Assembly: GCA_045580325.1 (NCBI GenBank)
Contig: JAZNNR010000018.1
Location: 62,001-126,000, forward strand
Source: SIG672 sp045580325
GTDB taxonomy: Bacteria; Bacillota; Clostridia; Oscillospirales; CAG-272
Length of the DNA stretch: 64,000 nucleotides
Direction of reading: 5' to 3'
A program made the translations under genes and the position numbers. This document shows positions 58,373 through 64,000 of this stretch, piece by piece (position 1 is the first letter of the stretch; every line of letters starts with the position of its first letter). The notes below the pieces were generated by a model that had not been told where the DNA came from, ran no database searches, and was given only the letters and a program-made list of their open reading frames with translations.

Positions 58373-58801
58373 TCAAAGAAATTTTTTAAGCTCTTCGATG
58401 TTTTTTTCTTCAGTTTTTACAAGTTTCTCTGCAAAATCGCGTGTAGAGGCGGAAATGTCGCAGGCGTCGTTCAAATGTCTTGTAAGCTTGGTGATTCCGG
58501 TGGACGTTCCCTTTATCATATCCTCTGCGATCTCCGAGTCAGAGGTATACATAAGAGTCTTTGCCGCAGTGAATATTTTGGCATACGCGCCCGTTACGTC
58601 GCTGAGCGTTTCAACGGGTGCATCTATGCTGTGAAGACGGTTTCCCGCCTCTGCAAGTATATTTCTGTACTCACTTCTCTGCGAGTCGAGAAGTGCGAGA
58701 AAGTTCTCGTCCTTGACTTTTTTACGGACAGTATTTATGCCGTCTATTCCCATTTCTACGTTTTGTCTTATATTTTCAAGTATTTTTGCTTCTTCAGTCA
58801 T
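58373..58801 (-). CDS. Unknown helical-bundle protein
   Basis: This 142-residue protein is almost wholly helical, acidic and cytosolic. Helices (NIRQNVEMGIDGINTVRKK and LDSQRSEYRNILAEAGNRLH) suggest a four-helix bundle like ferritin-fold DUF2383 proteins. No metal-binding Glu/His pattern is obvious. AAAGGAAA lies before the ATG. Monocistronic between the ABC genes and the purine operon; function unknown. Confidence 0.82.
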   Translation of the reverse strand: MTEEAKILENIRQNVEMGIDGINTVRKKVKDENFLALLDSQRSEYRNILAEAGNRLHSIDAPVETLSDVTGAYAKIFTAAKTLMYTSDSEIAEDMIKGTSTGITKLTRHLNDACDISASTRDFAEKLVKTEEKNIEELKKFL

Positions 58802-58884
58802 GATAGTTTTCCTTTCGAAATTTAAATTTCCAATGTTAGTATGAACGTTTTTTCAAAAAGAATACTATATGTATTTAAAAATGT

Positions 58885-58918
58885 AAAATCGGCAGGAAAT
58901 TATATCTCTGCCGATTTT
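58885..58918 (-). terminator. Terminator after the ABC fusion genes
   Basis: AAAATCGGCAG pairs with CTGCCGATTTT and is followed by a T-rich run on the minus strand. Confidence 0.87.
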
Positions 58919-58923
58919 TATTA

Positions 58924-61905
58924 TTAAATATCGTATTTTGCAAGTATCTCACTCGGAGTTTTGCGAAGCAGCGAGAATATCGGAAGTATTCCGCAGAGCG
59001 TACATACAGCGTACAGTATCAAAAATACTATGCCTGCAAGCCACAGCGGATAATAGAATATCTGCTCAACGAGAGCTGACATTCCGAGCGCAAGCGAAAT
59101 GAACAGGCTTGTTACGATATAACCGATAAACACGGTAAAGGTCGTCAGAACAAGTGCTTCTATGAAGAATTTGAAAATGAGATTCTTTCTTGAAACGCCT
59201 ATCGCGCGATATATTCCCACTTCCTTTATTCTGCTCATAAGCGACGAACGCATAATGAAATACATACAGATACTCATAACCGTAAGTATGACAGCCATCG
59301 TTATAAAGTCGCCTACGATCTCACGTCTGATGTCGTCGATAACGTTATCAAAAATATCGCTCGGAGTAATTATCGCAGGAAGAAAATCAATTCCCGTGTC
59401 AAGACCCTTGAAATTCTCTTTTATGAATTCTTCGGTGAGCTTCGGATCATTTGAATGCACGACCGTATATACGAGATTTCCCGAATACTCGACGTCGTAA
59501 TATACGTCAGATTTATAATAGCCCATATTTCCGTAAGCACTTGCAGTCTTGTCGGTATCTCCGTACTGCTTTGAAAGAGCTATATAATCGCTCTCGCACA
59601 GTATATACATCGCCGGATAGTACATCGTGCTGTTATAGTTATTCTGCGAGTAAAATTCGTTACTGTACGTCTGACGCGCCATCTCTAAGCGTTCGTGGTA
59701 TTTCTGCACGAGCTCCTCTGATTTGTTATTTTTATCTAACTCATCAAGTGTAGGATATTTTCCGTAAATATCCTTATACACGCTGAAAATGGCATAATAA
59801 TTATCATACGCGAAGGTGTATTTCGCTTCTTTAACACCCTTTTCGAGTACCATCCACGCTTCCATATTATCGGGCGTAAAGCGTCTTATATCGCTTATAA
59901 AGCTGTCAAGCTCGCTGTAAAAATACTCAAGCCACAGACCGTAGAATTTGTTAACACACTCGTCAAAGAGAGTCTGGAATTCGTGAGTTCCTACACTTAC
60001 TTCGGGATTTTCCTTCTTTACTATTTCGGTGAAAAATTCTTCCTCGTTTTGCTTTTTGATATTTTTCGCCTCGAGCCAGGAGTTGTAGTCGGAATAGTTT
60101 TTAAGAACCTCTGAAACTACAAACGTTTTTCCGTTTATAGCCACCTTTTCGCTTTCCTCGGGATACTCGGGACCTTCAAACACGTTATAGCGTATGAAAA
60201 GTATCGCCTCACCCGCCTTTGTCTGCATACCGACCTCTTTATCGGTAACCACGTACAGTCCCGAATTCTGAAGCACCTGCTTGGCCATAGCAAGCTCGGT
60301 AAGATATATCGACGTTTCGTTTGATTTGACCACTCCCGCGATACGAAGGGATTTGCCGTCAACATAGCTTGAATTTGAAATAAGTCCGAGAAGGTCTTTA
60401 TACTCCCTAATATATCCGAGCGACGATTTTTCAAGAAGCGCGTCTGCCACAGCGGTCGTTATAACGATCTCTTCATTTGCAAGGTCGGTCTTCTTTCCTG
60501 CCACGAGCGTAAGGTCTTTTGCAAGAGAAATATCGGTATATACCGCGTTTGTCTTGAAGCTCTCGTCATAAAACTCGGTCGAGAAGGTTTCAAAAAATCC
60601 GAGTATGAATTTTATATCCCTGTCGCCCTGCGGTGTAGAATAGTCAAGACGCAGGTAGTCTATACCGCTTGAAAAGTCGCCTACCGCATTTAAAAGCTTG
60701 TTTGATACCTCCCCGTTTGGTGTATAAACGTAAAAAATATTATGGTTATATGCACCCTGTACGGTAAGAATATCTTTAAATGCGGAGCCGAATATCGCGC
60801 TCATAAGCACGATGACCGCTGCAAACATAGCCATACATCTGCGCAAGAATTTTTTGCCCTTTTTACCCTTTTTGAAGTTTGAAAGATATCCGCTTTTAAG
60901 TGAAGAGCCAAGGGTGAAAAGTCTGCCGAATTTGCTTCCCTTTACGGGCGGAAGCTTCGACATATCTATGCCCTCGCTTATCCCGTTTTTATCGGCAACG
61001 CTCTCGTAAACTCCCTCGCGCAGCCTTACCTCGCTGGACTCGTCAAGGACGTGCACCTTCGGGGTATTTATCTGCACGTACAGCTTTCCGCCGCTGTTTA
61101 CTATTTTCAGCTTTATCGGATCTTCGGGCGCATCTCCGTAATATTCTATCTCGGCGTTTGCGTTTTGAAGCTCGGATCTCTCGAGCTCTCCGAGATAAAT
61201 ATCGTTTTTATCCTTTGCGGCAAATCCGCCCGCAGCGCTGTTGTTTTTTATGCTTACGACCTTGCCGTCGCTCAGCTCTATTACCTTGTCGCAGTAGTAG
61301 TCAACGAGATTTGCCTCGTGAGTAACGAGCAGTACGAGATGGTCCTTTGATATCTGCTTCAAAAGGTCCATTATCATAACCGTGTTCGCTTCGTCGAGGT
61401 TTCCCGTAGGCTCGTCGGCAAGTATGATTCGCGGATTTTTGACTATCGCACGGGCAATAGCTATTCTCTGCTGCTGTCCACCCGAAAGAGTATCGGGTGT
61501 ACGGCTTTTATACTTATCCATTCCGACGTTTGCAAGGGCGGCGCTGACGCGCTTTTCTATCTCATCTTTATCGGTCATACCGCAAAGACGGAGCGCATCG
61601 GCTACGTTGTCAAAACAGGTCTGCGTTTTATGGAGATTATAATTCTGAAAGATATATCCTACGTATGCGTTACGTATATCGTCGGTGTCTTTGCGAATAT
61701 CTCTGCCCTCGATAGTAAGGCTTCCGCTCGCGTAGCCGTCAAGACCGCCTATGACGTTCAGAAGCGTAGTCTTTCCGCAGCCGCTTTTGCCGAAAATGGC
61801 GATCATTCCGCTTTCGGGGAGATCGAGGCTTATATCGTTTATAACGTGTATCTCGTTTTGTCTTCCCTTGTTAAAAAACTTATTAAGCTTCTCTATCTTG
61901 ATCAT
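58924..61905 (-). CDS. ABC transporter, ATPase-FtsX permease fusion (MacB-like)
   Basis: This 993-residue protein joins a LolD/MacB-type ATPase to an FtsX-type permease. ATPase motifs are Walker A GKSGCGKTT at 39-47, signature LSGGQQQ at 140, Walker B IILADEPTGNLD at about 160-171 and H196. Residues 240-340 are a linker without recognised motifs. The permease has one membrane helix near 360, a large outer domain (about 390-850) and three helices at the C-terminus. Such fusions export or extract peptides or lipids, often with a regulator; none is visible here. It overlaps the preceding gene by four bases and should work with it. Confidence 0.93.
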   Translation of the reverse strand: MIKIEKLNKFFNKGRQNEIHVINDISLDLPESGMIAIFGKSGCGKTTLLNVIGGLDGYASGSLTIEGRDIRKDTDDIRNAYVGYIFQNYNLHKTQTCFDNVADALRLCGMTDKDEIEKRVSAALANVGMDKYKSRTPDTLSGGQQQRIAIARAIVKNPRIILADEPTGNLDEANTVMIMDLLKQISKDHLVLLVTHEANLVDYYCDKVIELSDGKVVSIKNNSAAGGFAAKDKNDIYLGELERSELQNANAEIEYYGDAPEDPIKLKIVNSGGKLYVQINTPKVHVLDESSEVRLREGVYESVADKNGISEGIDMSKLPPVKGSKFGRLFTLGSSLKSGYLSNFKKGKKGKKFLRRCMAMFAAVIVLMSAIFGSAFKDILTVQGAYNHNIFYVYTPNGEVSNKLLNAVGDFSSGIDYLRLDYSTPQGDRDIKFILGFFETFSTEFYDESFKTNAVYTDISLAKDLTLVAGKKTDLANEEIVITTAVADALLEKSSLGYIREYKDLLGLISNSSYVDGKSLRIAGVVKSNETSIYLTELAMAKQVLQNSGLYVVTDKEVGMQTKAGEAILFIRYNVFEGPEYPEESEKVAINGKTFVVSEVLKNYSDYNSWLEAKNIKKQNEEEFFTEIVKKENPEVSVGTHEFQTLFDECVNKFYGLWLEYFYSELDSFISDIRRFTPDNMEAWMVLEKGVKEAKYTFAYDNYYAIFSVYKDIYGKYPTLDELDKNNKSEELVQKYHERLEMARQTYSNEFYSQNNYNSTMYYPAMYILCESDYIALSKQYGDTDKTASAYGNMGYYKSDVYYDVEYSGNLVYTVVHSNDPKLTEEFIKENFKGLDTGIDFLPAIITPSDIFDNVIDDIRREIVGDFITMAVILTVMSICMYFIMRSSLMSRIKEVGIYRAIGVSRKNLIFKFFIEALVLTTFTVFIGYIVTSLFISLALGMSALVEQIFYYPLWLAGIVFLILYAVCTLCGILPIFSLLRKTPSEILAKYDI

Positions 61906-64000
61906 TCTGCTACGCCCCCTTTCAGAGATTTCTTAACGCTCTCGCCAAAGAGCTTCTTTACCTGAGTGTGTGTTACACGAAGGGTAAGAATAAGCATTCC
62001 GACAAATATTACGCCGTACTGCCACGGATACAGATATGTGAAAAATTCATTAAACTTCGGAGTTGTAAATATCAGCACGGCAGTAGCTATAACAAGAATA
62101 TACGCAGGAATAAGAGAGATCAGCATACGCACGTACATTCCCGTTTTGATGACCTTTACAGATATTCCCATAGAGCGCATTATAGCCATGTCGCCCTTGA
62201 ACGCGCCTATCGTTCTGTTTGTGCAAAGTCCGATGAAGAGCGCAAGGAATACTATCGCCATAAACCACATAAACGCGACCATAAGTCCCGCAATAAGACC
62301 TATTATGACACTCGCCGCGTCGGGACTGTAGGTCGTATCCGACGTTACTGCAATATATCCGTCGCGACGGAGCTTTTCTGCGGCAATATGCGCCTCTTTA
62401 TCGTTTTCAAAGAAGAGGGACGCCTGTCTGTACGAGCGTTCAAGCACCTCCTCGGATATTTCACGAAGGAGAGATACGCTCATAATAAGCGTAGTGTCGT
62501 AATACTCATCGCCAAAGGTATTCAGCGCGGGCGCTTTATCTACGATGCTTTCGTCCTCTATAAGTGTCTGGAAGGAGAGCGCCTTCTGCTCCTCGCCATA
62601 ATAATTATAATCGTAATTATAATAGTACGCGGTAAAGTTTATCTGTGTTTTATAATTCTTATGCGTGTTAACAAAGTTTCTGTATTCCTTTGATTCTATA
62701 TAGACCGTTCCGTCTTCCATATCAAAGGACGGAATGATATTATATAGCGGGATCTGATTTACGAGATTTCCATTCTTGTCAAAAACGCTTACTTCTATAT
62801 TTGTGTCAGCTCTGCCAAAAATATAGTGAAGCGCGGTTACAGTGCGAAATCCTTCGCTTGTAAAAAGACATCTCGGAGTTATATTATTGTCGTAATAATA
62901 CTTAATTCCCGTTACGTTAAAGACCATTGATCCGTAAGCGATGTTTTTGATCTCGATAGAGTCCTTACCGAACATCGTCTCATAATATATAGGCATATAG
63001 AGGAGAACTTCGTTATTCTTTTCGGGGTATCTGCCTATTATATCATCACCGAAATCCTCGCCGTAGGTATATGCGAAATTACGGTATTCATATTCTCCCT
63101 CATATTCAAAAGAGATATAGTTTGAATAGGATTCAAGCAGAATATCATAGTGCAGATAGTCCTTCGCACCGTATTTATCTACTATATCCTTCAGATCGTC
63201 CTCGCTGAGAACCGCTCCGTTTTGAGTCGTGATGACCACTCTGCCGTCTATATGCTCGAACATATAGTTTTTCTGAAACAGTGTCGCAGCACCTCCGCAG
63301 AGTGTCGTTACCATAAATATTCCGAGCGTTCCGATTATCATAAGAAGGCAAAGGAAAAACGAGAGCTTCGGCTTTGATACGAATATCGCGTGTCCGAGGG
63401 TAAGTCCCTTTTTGAAATCGCTGCTTTTCTTTTTGTTTGCCGTGTTTTCCTTCGGCTCTGTTTTTTCTTCGCATATTTCGCTGTGAGAGATCACGTGGTC
63501 GGACTCGACAGCTCCGTCGAAGATACGCACGTGGCGTGTAGCACACTTTTCAAGCTGCTCAAAGTTATGCGTAACTACGATAAGAAGCTTATCCTTTGAT
63601 ACCTCGCGAAGAAGCTCGATTATCTCGCTTGACGTCGCCGAGTCGAGATTTCCCGTAGGCTCGTCGGCAAGTATTATCGGGCTGTCCTTTGCAAGCGCGC
63701 GCGCAATTACCGTCCTCTGTTTCTGACCGCCCGACAGCTTACTTCCTTTTTGCTTTATATGCGAGGTCATTCCCACGCGATCAAGAAGCTCGAGTGCGCG
63801 TTTTCTGCGCTCCTTTTTATCCTCGATGTGCATAAGAGAAAGCTCGACGTTTTGAAGAACTGTGAAGCTTTCAATTATGTTATAGTCCTGAAAAATAAAT
63901 GAAATGTACTTTTCGCGGTACTCTTCCCACTCCTTCTGGAGATAGTGCGAGGTAGGCTGACCTTCGATAAAAAGCTCGCCCTCTTCGTAAGAATCCATAC
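61902..64000 (-). CDS. ABC transporter, ATPase-FtsX permease fusion, partial
   Basis: This sister protein runs off the right edge: its Walker A segment lies outside the window and about 700 residues remain. Visible are the Q loop FIFQDYNII, signature LSGGQKQ, Walker B IILADEPTGNLD and switch histidine VVTHN. A charged linker (EEKTEPKENTANKKKSSDF) leads to a membrane helix, a large outer domain and three C-terminal helices of FtsX type. The stop overlaps the start of the next fusion gene (ATGA), so the two probably form a heterodimer. Confidence 0.93.
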   Translation of the reverse strand, partial: MDSYEEGELFIEGQPTSHYLQKEWEEYREKYISFIFQDYNIIESFTVLQNVELSLMHIEDKKERRKRALELLDRVGMTSHIKQKGSKLSGGQKQRTVIARALAKDSPIILADEPTGNLDSATSSEIIELLREVSKDKLLIVVTHNFEQLEKCATRHVRIFDGAVESDHVISHSEICEEKTEPKENTANKKKSSDFKKGLTLGHAIFVSKPKLSFFLCLLMIIGTLGIFMVTTLCGGAATLFQKNYMFEHIDGRVVITTQNGAVLSEDDLKDIVDKYGAKDYLHYDILLESYSNYISFEYEGEYEYRNFAYTYGEDFGDDIIGRYPEKNNEVLLYMPIYYETMFGKDSIEIKNIAYGSMVFNVTGIKYYYDNNITPRCLFTSEGFRTVTALHYIFGRADTNIEVSVFDKNGNLVNQIPLYNIIPSFDMEDGTVYIESKEYRNFVNTHKNYKTQINFTAYYYNYDYNYYGEEQKALSFQTLIEDESIVDKAPALNTFGDEYYDTTLIMSVSLLREISEEVLERSYRQASLFFENDKEAHIAAEKLRRDGYIAVTSDTTYSPDAASVIIGLIAGLMVAFMWFMAIVFLALFIGLCTNRTIGAFKGDMAIMRSMGISVKVIKTGMYVRMLISLIPAYILVIATAVLIFTTPKFNEFFTYLYPWQYGVIFVGMLILTLRVTHTQVKKLFGESVKKSLKGGVAE

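Overview
The window reads as a chromosomal segment of a Gram-positive, low-to-mid GC anaerobe of the class Clostridia, most likely a gut Oscillospirales/Ruminococcaceae-type organism. This rests on near-consensus sigma-A promoters with 17-bp spacers, strong AGGAGG-type ribosome sites, a Trp T-box, a ZTP riboswitch, clostridial-type PurL, PurO and PurF, and the combination LexA, RNase Y, YmdB-type phosphoesterase. No species can be named from the sequence alone.

Layout. 1-3.8 kb: the 5' part of a small unknown gene, a two-gene half-size ChrA transporter with a coupled nuclease-like gene, and the CCA-adding enzyme. 3.9-17 kb: one long minus-strand operon of a large solute-binding protein, two permease pairs, an NHL/TPR/YIP1 membrane protein and a huge exported DUF5696-like protein. 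It has no ATPase, and its leader may fold into a pseudoknot with a terminator-like stem. 17.4-19.7 kb: a small sigma-region-4-like gene and a lone trpB under a Trp T-box. 19.7-24.7 kb: an accessory islet of small genes in mixed orientation, packed with repeats, lying against the 3' end of rpsI. 24.7-44 kb: housekeeping and regulatory genes (rpsI-rplM, an S1 protein, rsmA, tRNA-Thr, a two-component system, ymdB-like, rny, lexA, an F420-ligase-like gene, LOG, a PadR operon, an ECF sigma operon with a vWA lipoprotein). 44-46.5 kb: DegV, a HAD phosphatase, a P-loop kinase and a MITE-like repeat. 46.8-58.3 kb: the minus-strand purine operon purE-F-M-N-O-H-D-L behind a ZTP riboswitch. 58.4-64 kb: a helical-bundle protein and two ATPase-FtsX fusion transporters, the second running off the window.

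The most unusual region is the islet beside rpsI. Copies of the rpsI tail plus its terminator, a roughly 110-bp repeat that supplies a -35 box, and a dyad placed at gene stop codons recur around unrelated small genes. This looks like serial capture of gene cassettes at an integration site, but no recombinase is present in the window. Other points of interest are a PurF whose catalytic N-terminal cysteine is replaced by glycine, tandem repeats whose stems co-vary between purM and purF, a helically phased ATCGTG array, the transporter leader, and paired dyads around a HAD-gene promoter.

All calls come from reading the sequence and from remembered family features; no database search was run.
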